From Sphingobium amiense (lineage in GTDB: Bacteria > Pseudomonadota > Alphaproteobacteria > Sphingomonadales > Sphingomonadaceae), in assembly GCF_003967075.1 (NCBI RefSeq), contig NZ_AP018664.1, forward strand, positions 1,674,001 to 1,738,000: a DNA stretch of 64,000 nt, read 5' to 3'. A model generated the notes under the pieces. The model was not told where the DNA came from. It saw only the letters and a list, made by a program, of their open reading frames with translations, and did no database searches. Shown piece after piece: positions 1 through 7,848 of this stretch; positions within the stretch are counted from its first letter, which is position 1, and each line of letters starts with the position of its first letter. The position numbers and the translations under genes were made by a program.

Positions 1-867
1 GCGGAACCGCTCCAGTTCGGCGATGCGCGACGCCTGGTCGATGTCGCCATGGATTTCGCCCGACCTGTAGCCGTGGCGCTGGAGGCTCTTGTTGAGTTCG
101 CGCACGGTCGTCTTGCGGTTGCAGAAGATGACGGCGCTATGCACGTCCTGACCGTCGATCAGGGCGCGCAGAGCCTCGCGCTTCTTGCGCGAATCCACCT
201 TCACCAGATGCTGTGTGATGTTGGTGGAGGCGGTCGCGGGACGCGCGACCTCGATCGACTTGGGGTTGGAGAGGAAGCGGTCGGCCAGCTTCTTGATGAC
301 CGGCGGCATCGTCGCCGAAAAGAGCAGCGTCTGACGCTGCGCCGGCAGCTTGGTGCAGATATGTTCGATGTCGGGAATGAACCCCATGTCGAGCATCCGG
401 TCCGCCTCGTCGATGACGAGCATGGAGCAGCCGTTCAGCAGGATCTTGCCGCGCTCGAACAGGTCCATCAGGCGGCCCGGCGTCGCGATCAGCACGTCGA
501 CGCCCTTTTCCAGCGCCTTGAGCTGATCGCCCATCTGCACGCCACCGATCAGCAGCGCCATGTTGAGCTTGTGATATTTGCCGTATTTCTCGAAATTCTC
601 GGCCACCTGTGCCGCGAGTTCGCGCGTCGGTTCCAGGATCAGGCTGCGCGGCATGAGCGCGCGGGCGCGGCCATGGGCGAGGATGTCGATCATCGGCAGC
701 ACGAAGCTCGCCGTCTTGCCTGTGCCCGTCTGCGCGATGCCGATGATGTCCTTCATCATCAGGACGGACGGGATCGCCTGTGCCTGAATCGGCGTCGGGG
801 TGTCGTAACCGGCCTCGGTCACGGCCTTCAACAGTTCATCGGATAGGCCGAGGTCGGCAAAAGTCAT
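1..867 (-). CDS. DEAD-box ATP-dependent RNA helicase, RhlE-like (3' end outside window)
   Basis: Reading the minus strand from ATG at 867 gives 289 residues with helicase motifs in order: a Q-motif (PTPIQAQAIP), Walker A AQTGTGKT, PTRELAAQ, a TPGR motif, DEAD, and SAT, then the start of the second RecA domain (AVIFCNRK). This is the superfamily 2 DEAD-box core, which unwinds short RNA duplexes with ATP in ribosome assembly or RNA decay. The coding sequence runs off the left edge, so the C-terminal basic tail that separates RhlE from related helicases cannot be seen. The Met start is supported by the typical N-terminus MTFADLGLSDELLKA. RhlE-like is the best guess; the exact subfamily is uncertain. 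Confidence 0.93.
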   Translation of the reverse strand, partial: MTFADLGLSDELLKAVTEAGYDTPTPIQAQAIPSVLMMKDIIGIAQTGTGKTASFVLPMIDILAHGRARALMPRSLILEPTRELAAQVAENFEKYGKYHKLNMALLIGGVQMGDQLKALEKGVDVLIATPGRLMDLFERGKILLNGCSMLVIDEADRMLDMGFIPDIEHICTKLPAQRQTLLFSATMPPVIKKLADRFLSNPKSIEVARPATASTNITQHLVKVDSRKKREALRALIDGQDVHSAVIFCNRKTTVRELNKSLQRHGYRSGEIHGDIDQASRIAELERFR

Positions 868-969
868 TCAGGTGTCCGGGATAGAGAGTGTCGCGCGACC
901 GGGAAGCTGACGCACGCGGAAATCGCGCGCGCCTTGCGAAAATATCGCGCAGTTGTCAAGGAAATCACG

Positions 970-1404
970 TCAATCGTCATCGTCCCGGGGGACCAGACGG
1001 CGGAAAAGATCAATAGCACAACTCATCCCGCTGCGCGCCTGCAATTCGTCCCGCCCGGAACAGAGCGAGCCGTCCGCATTCGGCTCGACATAGAAACCCG
1101 AATAAAAGCCCAGCGAATCGCACCCGCGCTCCAGCTTCGCGCGATACCGGTGGGTATCCGCCAGAATGAGATCCACCGCGTCGTCCACCGCGATCATCGC
1201 GCCGCGAATCGACCGCAGCGCGATGCAGCGCGGCCCCTTCTTTTCCTGCCAGCCGCCATCCTCGTCTTCCGAAGGGCGGGGAGGCGCCTTGCCCCGCCGG
1301 GCCATGGGAACGCGGATGATGATGCGCTGCTGAATCGTCATCTGCGCCATTTGCACCGGCTCGCCGGCAGGCGCGATCAGCAGCAGCAGGATAGATGGCA
1401 GCAA
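970..1404 (-). CDS. Hypothetical small exported protein
   Basis: An open frame on the minus strand extends far into the divergent FAD oxidase gene, but the likely start is TTG at 1404, preceded by an AAAAGGGG Shine-Dalgarno about 7 bases upstream. From there the protein is 144 aa and opens with a short hydrophobic stretch (LPSILLLLIAPAG) that looks like a signal peptide. The mature part is polar, with a basic Arg-rich patch near residue 35, several Cys residues and a C-terminal run of four Asp. I recognise no family domain. An ATG start near 1496 would overlap the divergent neighbour and lacks a good ribosome site. Function unknown; coding status is moderately sure. Confidence 0.6.
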   Translation of the reverse strand: MLPSILLLLIAPAGEPVQMAQMTIQQRIIIRVPMARRGKAPPRPSEDEDGGWQEKKGPRCIALRSIRGAMIAVDDAVDLILADTHRYRAKLERGCDSLGFYSGFYVEPNADGSLCSGRDELQARSGMSCAIDLFRRLVPRDDDD

Positions 1405-1479
1405 ATCAGACCCCTTTTGCCGGTCCCCTACCGGGCAGCGGTTGAACCGTCGATGAATTCTGTCGCATAGCGTCCTACC

Positions 1480-2904
1480 ATGATTGCACAGCATATTGTC
1501 GATCGCTTCGTCGCGATCCTGGGGCCGAAGGGCGTCATCACCGACCCGGACGATATTGCGCCATGGGTCGACGACTGGCGCGGGCGCTATCATGGCCGGG
1601 CCGCCGCCATCCTGTCCCCCGCCACCACGCAGGAGGTCGCGGACACGGTCAAGCTGGCGGCGGAGCTGGGCGTGCCGCTGGTCCCGCAGGGCGGCAACAC
1701 GTCGATGGTGGGCGGCGCGACGCCCCCGGCGGACGGCTCTGCCCTCATTCTCTCGTTGCGCCGGATGAACCGCATCCGCGCGCTGTCGCCGCACGATAAT
1801 CTCGCCATCTGCGAGGCGGGCGTGATCCTGAGCGTGCTGCACGAGGCGGCGGAGAATGCCGGGCGGCGCTTCCCCCTAAGCCTCGGCGCGAAGGGATCGG
1901 CGACCGTCGGCGGCCTCGTTTCCACCAACGCGGGGGGCACGCAGGTGCTGCGCCACGGGACGATGCGCGCGCTGGTCGAGGGGATCGAGGCAGTCCTGCC
2001 GGACGGCAGCGTCTTCGACGGGCTGGACGCGCTCAAAAAGGATAATCGCGGCTATGACATCAAGCAGCTTCTGATCGGCGCGGAAGGCACGCTGGGCGTC
2101 GTGACGGCGGCGTCGCTGCGCCTCGCTCCCGCCATCGCGGCGCGCGCGGTCGCCTGGGTCGGGGTGCAGACGCCCGCCGACGCGCTGGCGCTGCTGCGGC
2201 TGTGCGAAACGATGCTGGGCGACAGCGTCGAGGGGTTCGAGGTGCTGGCGGACGAGACATTGGGCTTTGTGCTGGGGCATATCCCCGGCACGCGCAGCCC
2301 CATCGAGACACGCACGCCATGGCATGTCCTGATCGAGGTCGATCATGCCGACCTGTCAGAACCCGGCCCGTCCGAACGGCTGGAGAGCGCGCTTGCCGCC
2401 GCATTCGAGCAGGAGATCGCGGTCGACGCCGCCATCGCCGCCAACGAAGCGCAGGCGGAAGCCTTCTGGCGTATCCGCGAATCGCTGTCGGAGGCGGAGC
2501 GGGCGCAGGGACCGGCGCTGCAATATGACGTCAGCGTGCCGGTGGCGAAGATGCCCGCCTTCATGGTCGAGGCCGCAGTGGCCGCGGAACGCGCCTTTCC
2601 CGGCACGACCGCATCCTCCTTCGGCCATCTGGGCGACGGCAATGTTCATTTTCATGTCCGCGCGCCGAAAGGGACCGGCGATGGCCCCGCATGGATCGCC
2701 GCACAGGGGCAGGCCATCAACGCCTTCGTCCATGATGCCGTGGTGGCCGCAGGCGGCTCCATTTCCGCGGAGCACGGCATCGGCCAGATGAAGCGCGCCG
2801 AACTGGCCCGCCTCGCCAGCCCGGCGCGGCTCGCCGCGCTACGCGCCATCAAGACGGCGTTCGATCCGCAGGGGCTGTTCAATCCGGGGAAGCTGGTTCC
2901 GTGA
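1480..2904 (+). CDS. FAD-binding oxidoreductase, GlcD / D-2-hydroxyglutarate dehydrogenase type
   Basis: 474 aa. The N-terminal half carries an FAD-binding PCMH-type fold with the nucleotide-contact segment VPQGGNTSMVGG near residue 70 and GGLVSTNAGG near residue 144; the C-terminal half has the FAD-oxidase C-terminal domain, with SFGHLGDGNVHFH and the closing GxxGxxGIGQMKR and FDPxGLFNPGK motifs. This family oxidises 2-hydroxy acids (D-lactate, glycolate, D-2-hydroxyglutarate) to 2-oxo acids with electrons passing to FAD and then to a carrier. Length and architecture fit the family. The substrate cannot be decided from sequence; proteins with this N-terminus are usually annotated as D-2-hydroxyacid dehydrogenases. 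It stands alone, divergent from the small exported protein. Confidence 0.9.
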   Translation: MIAQHIVDRFVAILGPKGVITDPDDIAPWVDDWRGRYHGRAAAILSPATTQEVADTVKLAAELGVPLVPQGGNTSMVGGATPPADGSALILSLRRMNRIRALSPHDNLAICEAGVILSVLHEAAENAGRRFPLSLGAKGSATVGGLVSTNAGGTQVLRHGTMRALVEGIEAVLPDGSVFDGLDALKKDNRGYDIKQLLIGAEGTLGVVTAASLRLAPAIAARAVAWVGVQTPADALALLRLCETMLGDSVEGFEVLADETLGFVLGHIPGTRSPIETRTPWHVLIEVDHADLSEPGPSERLESALAAAFEQEIAVDAAIAANEAQAEAFWRIRESLSEAERAQGPALQYDVSVPVAKMPAFMVEAAVAAERAFPGTTASSFGHLGDGNVHFHVRAPKGTGDGPAWIAAQGQAINAFVHDAVVAAGGSISAEHGIGQMKRAELARLASPARLAALRAIKTAFDPQGLFNPGKLVP

Positions 2905-2945
2905 ATGTCATCACATGCCCGGTCCGGCGCAACGCGAATTTCGGG

Positions 2946-3875
2946 TCAGGCACCGCTGCCAGGAGTTGCCATTTTCAATATCTCCTTCAATTTAAATACT
3001 TCTCGCTGACCCGATGGAATTTCGCCCAATTCATATAGGTGAGTAGCCTTTGGCGTCAACACCCGTTCCTGTCCGGTTTTGCCATCGACCAGCGTCATCG
3101 TCACATCGGACCTGTTGGACACGAAGACTTCTGCCATCTGCGAATATCGCAACGTGTCCAGATGATATGACTCCGATATTTTATGCCAGATCCAGAATCT
3201 ATAATTAAACGTAACTTCTCCGTTCGGCGGCACATTTATATAGACTTCTTCATCATGTCTTGGGCCGTATATTTCCTTCGGCTCCACGATGAACTGCTCG
3301 TCCCTGCGGCCGGTGCCGGTCCACGCGGCCAACAGAACGCCCTGCAACTGCGCAGGGTCGCCAACCTCATCGGTAACGATGTTGAATCCCTGACGCTCTC
3401 TCTCAAACGCCCTGTCCTTGAACATGTTCGTCAGGACACGTTCAACATGAAACACCGCTTTGATAGCGTCGAGCTTCTCGTCATAAGCCATAAAATCAAT
3501 CGACGTTTTATAGCGCGTAGAAAATATCCCCAGTGGAGCGACTTTTTCTATCAAAAATGCTCTTAATCTGTCGTTAACGCCATTCGCGTTGAACAGATAT
3601 TTTATCCTGCTGTCGAAGATGTCCTTATCGGGACGTTGCAGGCTCAAATAAAGGCCAATGACGCCGATCAAAGCGAAGAACGCCATATCTTCGAGAAAAG
3701 AGGCGGCCAGCGACACCCAGAAACCAGCGAGCAACTGCCCGTCCCCATAGGGAAGCGACGCGGCCTTGATGGCCACGATCAGCGTGGCCACCCCGAAAAT
3801 GACGATCCCGATCGAAGCGGCGATCAATCGCGTATCGCGCAAATAAGCGGCCTTAATCGCGCGAAAAAGCTTCAT
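2946..3875 (-). CDS. Hypothetical membrane protein, 309 aa
   Basis: The protein starts MKLFRAIKAAYLRDTRL and has two clear membrane segments, about residues 18-40 (IAASIGIVIFGVATLIVAIK) and 60-82 (a Phe/Leu-rich stretch ending IGVIGLYLSL). The remaining 220 residues are soluble, mixed alpha/beta in appearance, with no motif I recognise. Codon use is noticeably less GC-biased than in the flanking genes (many ATA, TTT, AAT codons), which suggests later acquisition or weak expression. It sits between the FAD oxidase (convergent) and sapC (divergent) with no obvious operon partner. Function unknown. The topology suggests two membrane anchors and a cytoplasmic C-terminal domain. Confidence 0.75.
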   Translation of the reverse strand: MKLFRAIKAAYLRDTRLIAASIGIVIFGVATLIVAIKAASLPYGDGQLLAGFWVSLAASFLEDMAFFALIGVIGLYLSLQRPDKDIFDSRIKYLFNANGVNDRLRAFLIEKVAPLGIFSTRYKTSIDFMAYDEKLDAIKAVFHVERVLTNMFKDRAFERERQGFNIVTDEVGDPAQLQGVLLAAWTGTGRRDEQFIVEPKEIYGPRHDEEVYINVPPNGEVTFNYRFWIWHKISESYHLDTLRYSQMAEVFVSNRSDVTMTLVDGKTGQERVLTPKATHLYELGEIPSGQREVFKLKEILKMATPGSGA

Positions 3876-4066
3876 TCGGGTCCCCCTGCACGCAAGACAT
3901 CATATTCGCAGGTGGCGCACAAGAACGATTTGCCCCGAACTGGCAGCGTTGCGCCGACAAAGCGATTGCACAACAGGCTCCGGGCCAGTATCGCCCTGCC
4001 CCATTCATCAGTCGGCGCACGGCTGCGGATCGTTCCGCCTGCGCCTCTAACAGAGTGGACCCGATA

Positions 4067-4855
4067 ATGGCCAGCGCGCCCGCCAACAGCCTGCCGATCT
4101 TCTACAACGACCTTCTGCCGCTGAGCAGCGCCGACCATGTCGATTACAAGGTCCAGCCGGCCGACGCCGCGCCTTTCCTGACGACCAGTCACGCCGTGCC
4201 GCTGACCGTCGACGAGTTCGTGTCGGCGCAGCGTTTCGCGCCGATCATCTTTTCGGCGGGCACCGATTCCGTGCCGCTTCTGCTGATGGGCCTCAATGAA
4301 GGCGTGAACACCTTCGTCGACGCCGAGGGCAAGCTGAACGGCCCCGCCTATATCCCCGCATACGTCCGCCGCTATCCCTGGATGCTGGCCAAGCTGCGGC
4401 CCGACAGCGACGAACTGTCGCTCTGCTTTGATCCGACCAGCTCGACCATCGGTGCGTTCGACGAAGGCCAGGCGCTGTTCGAGGATGGCAAGCCCAGCGA
4501 ACTGACGCAGGGCGTGCTCAAATTCTGCGAGGATTTCGAGCAGGCGGCGGCCCGCACCGGCCAGTTCGTCCGTGACCTTGAAGAAATGGACCTGCTGATG
4601 GAAGGCGAAGTGTCGATCCAGACGCCGATCGCCGAGCAGCCTTTCGTGTATCGCGGCTTCCGCATGATCAACGAGGAAAAGCTGCGCGACCTGCGCGGCG
4701 ACCAGCTCCGCAAGATCAACCAGAACGGCATGCTGCCGCTGATCCATGCGCATCTCTTTTCGCTCCAGTTGATGCGCGATGTGTTCGAAGCGCAGATCGC
4801 GCAGGACAAGGGGCCGATCCCGAAGCCCGAACTGCCCGCCGAAGCGACGGCCTGA
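4067..4855 (+). CDS. SapC family protein
   Basis: 262 aa from ATG at 4067; an in-frame GTG at 4055 would add four residues. The sequence LPIFYNDLLPLSSADH near the start, the HAVPLTVDEF block and the RRYPWMLA block match the SapC family (PF07277) of alphaproteobacteria, which is named after a peptide transport gene but is soluble and has no demonstrated transport role; members often lie beside TonB receptors or tryptophan-halogenase-like genes. Here it is isolated, followed by a structured intergenic region and a strong terminator. No signal peptide or membrane segment is visible. The family call is firm; the function is not known. Confidence 0.88.
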   Translation: MASAPANSLPIFYNDLLPLSSADHVDYKVQPADAAPFLTTSHAVPLTVDEFVSAQRFAPIIFSAGTDSVPLLLMGLNEGVNTFVDAEGKLNGPAYIPAYVRRYPWMLAKLRPDSDELSLCFDPTSSTIGAFDEGQALFEDGKPSELTQGVLKFCEDFEQAAARTGQFVRDLEEMDLLMEGEVSIQTPIAEQPFVYRGFRMINEEKLRDLRGDQLRKINQNGMLPLIHAHLFSLQLMRDVFEAQIAQDKGPIPKPELPAEATA

Positions 4856-4875
4856 GCTGGCAAAGCGCTGTAATC

Positions 4876-5039
4876 GGTAGGACAATTCGCCCCTTGAAAG
4901 AGCGGGCGACCTGTCCTACCTATGAAACATATGGTGCACCCGCCCCCCTTTCGGGTGTGTCATATGGGCGCCTCCCCCTTTTTGGAGGCGTCTCCTCCCT
5001 GAACCTTGGCCACCCCATGCTTGCATGGGGTGGTTTTTT
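4876..5039 (+). ncRNA. Candidate structured small RNA downstream of sapC
   Basis: Between sapC and tRNA-Glu four hairpins follow one another. GGTAGGACA (4876-4884) pairs with TGTCCTACC (4912-4920), with an inner TCGCCC/GGGCGA pairing; CATATG-containing arms flank the CACCCG/CGGGTG stem around 4928-4966; GCGCCTCC pairs with GGAGGCGT around 4969-4992; and a perfect terminator ends the series. A single-stranded linker reads CTCCTCCCT, an anti-Shine-Dalgarno-like motif of the kind seen in several alphaproteobacterial small RNAs. A 25-residue ORF (starting MKHMVHPPP) also fits inside, so a short peptide cannot be excluded. This could instead be the sapC 3' untranslated region. Inferred from base pairing only. 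Confidence 0.4.
5010..5039 (+). terminator. Rho-independent terminator
   Basis: CCACCCCATG (5010-5019) and CATGGGGTGG (5024-5033) form a perfect 10-bp stem with a CTTG loop, followed by six T. It ends transcription from sapC and/or the RNA candidate before tRNA-Glu. Confidence 0.9.
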
Positions 5040-5131
5040 ATGGGGCAAAGAGCCGCCGCGCTTTCCCTCACTTGACGGGCGCGCAAGGTCTGCTAGATCG
5101 CAGCCCCTGCCGGTTGCCCAGCGCAACCCAC

Positions 5132-5206
5132 GGCCCCTTCGTCTAGCGGTCAGGACGCGGCCCTCTCACGGCTGAAACACGGGTTCGATTCCCGTAGGGG
5201 TCACCA
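5132..5206 (+). tRNA. tRNA-Glu (CTC anticodon)
   Basis: 75 nt including an encoded CCA. The acceptor arm GGCCCCT pairs with AGGGGTC (one G-T), the D-arm is CGTCTAGCGGTCAGGACG, the anticodon loop is CCCTCTCACG with CTC read as anticodon for glutamate, and the T-arm is CGGGTTCGATTCCCG. Its last 16 bases are repeated at 20337-20352, showing that an integrating element used this gene as its attachment site and restored the 3' end on insertion, so the tRNA stays functional. Confidence 0.96.
5191..5206 (+). repeat. attL core, 16-bp direct repeat at tRNA-Glu 3' end
   Basis: CCCGTAGGGGTCACCA covers the T-arm 3' strand, acceptor 3' strand and CCA of tRNA-Glu. The same 16 bases occur at 20337-20352. 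The base before and after each copy differs, so the identity block is exactly 16 bp. Confidence 0.93.
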
Positions 5207-5370
5207 AAATCCTCTCCCAGAGGGTTCCAGATGATGCCATAACTGGCTGATTTCTGCGGTTTTCTTGTGGTATAGGTATCCCATGCGGAGCGGCTTCGTG
5301 CCACCGGATACCACCATCCTGATGGTATATCTGATGGTAGCGCGGTCCTCCCCTTGCCGGAGATACCATC

Positions 5371-6603
5371 ATGGCGCTTACCGCTGTCGCGATCAAAAAT
5401 GCCAAGGGCCGCGAAAAGCCCTACAAACTCACCGATAGTGACGGGCTGTTCCTCTATGTCACCCCCAATGGCGGTCGCTACTGGCGGATGAACTATCGCT
5501 ACCTTGGCAAGCAGAAGACGCTGGCGTTCGGGGTCTATCCCGACACCGGCCTTGCCGAAGCCCGCGAGCAGCGCGACGCGGCCCGCAAGGTTCTGGCGCG
5601 CGGCGATGATCCCGCCGAACAGATCAAGCTGGAAAAGGTTGCGGCGGCTGTCGCGGCGTCCAACAGCTTCAAGGCGGTAGCCGACGAATGGCTTGTGAAG
5701 GTCGAGCGTGAGGGTCGCTCCGGCGTCACCATGAAGAAGCTCCGCTGGCTGCTGGACTTCATCAACGAATCCATCGGCAAGCGCCCCGTCGCCTCCATCT
5801 CCGCGCAGGAACTGTTGGTGATGCTCCGCAAGATGGAGGGTAAGGGCCGCTACGAGACGGCCAAGCGCCTACGCAGCACATGCAGCCAGATATTCCGCTA
5901 CGCCATCGCCACGGCTCGGGCCGAGCGCGATGTCGCCGCCGATCTTCGCGGCGCGCTCATCGCGCCCCAGCCCGTCCATCGCGCCGCGATCACGAACGCT
6001 AACGAGGCGGGCGGCCTACTGCGCGCCATCGAGGCGTTCGAGGGTTTTGCCAACACCAAAGCAGCGTTGCGCTTGCTCCCGCATGTGTTCGTGCGTCCGG
6101 GCGAACTGCGCTATGCTGAATGGGCCGACTTCGATTTCGACGAGGCGCTTTGGACCATCCCGAAGCACAAGACTAAGATGCGCCGCGCCCACAGTATCCC
6201 ACTGTCCGCCCAGGCGCTCGCCATCCTCAAGACCATCGAGCATGACGCGGGCTACAGCTCCTATCTGTTTCCGTCGTTACGTTCTGTGGATCGGCCCATG
6301 TCGGAGAACACCATCAACGCGGCGCTGCGGCGCATGGGCTTCGCCCAGGACGAGATGACCGGCCACGGCTTCCGGGCGATGGCGGCGACGCTCCTGAACG
6401 AAATGGGCCTATGGCATCCTGACGCGATCGAACGGCAACTTGCCCATTGCGACAACAACGCCGTGCGCCGTGCCTACACGCGGGGCGAATATTGGGACGA
6501 GCGCGTGCGGATGATGCAGCACTGGTCCGACCATCTCGACTTCCTGCGTGATGGCGCGAAAGTCATAAAGGGCGATTTCAAGAAGGCAAAAGCCGGGGAG
6601 TAA
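5371..6603 (+). CDS. Tyrosine-type site-specific integrase, P4-like
   Basis: 410 aa. The N-terminal DUF4102 arm-binding domain (ALTAVAIKNAKGREKPYKLTD then DGLFLYVTPNGGRYW) is followed by a core-binding region and the catalytic domain. The visible catalytic set is Arg in VRPGELRYAEW, HGFR near residue 335, the LAHCDNNAVRRAYTRGEY block carrying the second His and the Tyr nucleophile. The ATG at 5371 has GGAG eight bases upstream. It lies 165 bp from tRNA-Glu in the standard position for this family, which integrates into tRNA 3' ends; it should catalyse recombination between the 16-bp repeats. Octamers GATGGTAT near both ends may be arm sites. Confidence 0.96.
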   Translation: MALTAVAIKNAKGREKPYKLTDSDGLFLYVTPNGGRYWRMNYRYLGKQKTLAFGVYPDTGLAEAREQRDAARKVLARGDDPAEQIKLEKVAAAVAASNSFKAVADEWLVKVEREGRSGVTMKKLRWLLDFINESIGKRPVASISAQELLVMLRKMEGKGRYETAKRLRSTCSQIFRYAIATARAERDVAADLRGALIAPQPVHRAAITNANEAGGLLRAIEAFEGFANTKAALRLLPHVFVRPGELRYAEWADFDFDEALWTIPKHKTKMRRAHSIPLSAQALAILKTIEHDAGYSSYLFPSLRSVDRPMSENTINAALRRMGFAQDEMTGHGFRAMAATLLNEMGLWHPDAIERQLAHCDNNAVRRAYTRGEYWDERVRMMQHWSDHLDFLRDGAKVIKGDFKKAKAGE

Positions 6604-6615
6604 CCCGGCTTTCCC

Positions 6616-6819
6616 TCATTCGGCGCGATCTTCGCGGTAACGCAGGGGATCGGCTATCCAGCGATTGACGGCGGATTCGTACCAGCCGGTTCCGTGCGTG
6701 CTGATCGGCACCCGCCGGGGGAACGTGCCCTCTTTGATCTTGCGATACATGGTGGAGCGGGACAAGCCGGTGCGGGCGAGAACAGTTTTCAGGCGGATGA
6801 TACGATCAGGGCAGTTCAT
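6616..6819 (-). CDS. AlpA family phage/island transcriptional regulator
   Basis: 67 aa from ATG at 6819 (GGAAG nine bases upstream); an upstream TTG at 6849 would extend it by ten residues. RLKTVLARTGLSRSTMYRKI is a MerR/AlpA-like helix-turn-helix, followed by the usual GTFPRRVPI and WYESAVNRWI segments. AlpA proteins act on the integrase promoter or as excision-directionality factors in P4-like elements. It is convergent with the integrase gene, 12 bp from the integrase stop. Family call firm; whether it acts as excisionase or activator is not decided by sequence. Confidence 0.9.
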   Translation of the reverse strand: MNCPDRIIRLKTVLARTGLSRSTMYRKIKEGTFPRRVPISTHGTGWYESAVNRWIADPLRYREDRAE

Positions 6820-7338
6820 GGGGACTTTCTTCCATTCCTTGGCTATCAATGGCTCCCCCTGAGCCGAGTTTTGGTGATTACAATTTTCCGCTCAAGTGCC
6901 TTTGCGAGGACATCCGGTGCCAATCGCAGCCACGGCAGTAAATACAGGCGGACGGCGGCAGACGGCTGTAAACGGATGCGGCTGGCGGTGCACGGCGACG
7001 CCGGGTAGCGCTTGGCGGAGCGCAATTTCACATTTCCGTCGCAACTGTGACGCGCACGTCACGTTGTTCGACACTATCGACGCAAAGTTGCGCTGCTGCT
7101 GATCAGATTGCGCGCCCGACTCGCGCACCATTGCAGACCTACCTTCCGATGGTCTGCCCGCTGAATGTCAGTTTGCCCCGCGCCATGCCAAAGGCGCAAG
7201 CCGCAGGCCATGTCAGTGCCGGTTTCGGTATATTACTGGCAGTTGCAGACTTTATTGCCCCTTGACATCCGCATCCCGCAAACCTTTTGAGAGGCGAAAA
7301 TCCTGCTTCCGGCTCGCCCCTTCTTTGCTATTGGGCAA
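6820..7338. promoter_or_regulatory. Gene-free control region between alpA and the sigma factor gene
   Basis: About 520 bp with no convincing coding frame. It holds two inverted repeats: GTGACG-CGCA-CGTCAC at 7047-7062, flanked by AAC and GTT, and GCAGACC/GGTCTGC at 7133-7139 and 7151-7157. A TTGACA hexamer at 7262-7267 lies 72 bp before the sigma gene, but I see no good -10 at the right distance. The region must carry the alpA promoter (leftward) and the sigma factor promoter (rightward). Confidence 0.45.
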
Positions 7339-7848
7339 ATGGGGGTGCCGATGCTGGCCGAACGCGATCAATTGCTCAGCGAAGTGTATGATGAACTGCG
7401 CGCGGCGGCCTCACGTATGCTGCACCGTGACGCACCCATGCTTACCTTGCAACCCACTGAACTGGTGAACGAAGCTGCACTGCGGATCATCAGGCTTGAG
7501 CAGATGAGTTGGAACGACCGCCAGCATTTCTTCGCCACCGGCGCACGGATCATGCGGCAAGCCATGATGGATGCAATCAAAAGCCGCAAGCGAGCCAAAC
7601 GCCAGGCACCGAGTATCTTTTTTGAAGACGACCCCGGGAATAGCGGGGTCGATGTCGAGATGCTGGACGCGGCACTCTCAAAGCTGGAAACGATCTCACC
7701 CGAACTTGCAAGAATCGTTGAGATGCGGTTTTTCGTTGGTCTTAAACCTGACGAAATCGCTGTTGTGCTGGAAAGTTCAGAATCGACAATCAAACGGCGC
7801 TGGCAGACGGCGCGGCTATGGTTGGCCGACGAATTGGCTGATAATTAA
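7339..7848 (+). CDS. ECF-type sigma factor of the kinase-linked class (ECF43 / TIGR02999-like)
   Basis: 169 aa. Region 2 covers about residues 8-75 and region 4 about 105-165, with PDEIAVVLESSESTIKRRW as the -35 reading helix-turn-helix. In ordinary ECF factors the region 2.2 helix begins with an acidic DAED motif that contacts core polymerase; here the equivalent place reads TLQPTELVNEAALR, with Thr40 where the acidic residues belong. That is the signature of sigma factors activated by Thr phosphorylation by a neighbouring Ser/Thr kinase (EcfK/PknS in Xanthomonas, EcfP/PknT in Vibrio). The gene is convergent with such a kinase and their stops overlap by four bases. No anti-sigma gene is nearby. 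The phosphorylation is inferred. Confidence 0.88.
   Translation: MGVPMLAERDQLLSEVYDELRAAASRMLHRDAPMLTLQPTELVNEAALRIIRLEQMSWNDRQHFFATGARIMRQAMMDAIKSRKRAKRQAPSIFFEDDPGNSGVDVEMLDAALSKLETISPELARIVEMRFFVGLKPDEIAVVLESSESTIKRRWQTARLWLADELADN

Noticed and set aside
970..1842. Longer version of the exported hypothetical protein
   Set aside because: The upstream half is antisense to the FAD oxidase; TTG at 1404 has a good ribosome site and signal peptide.
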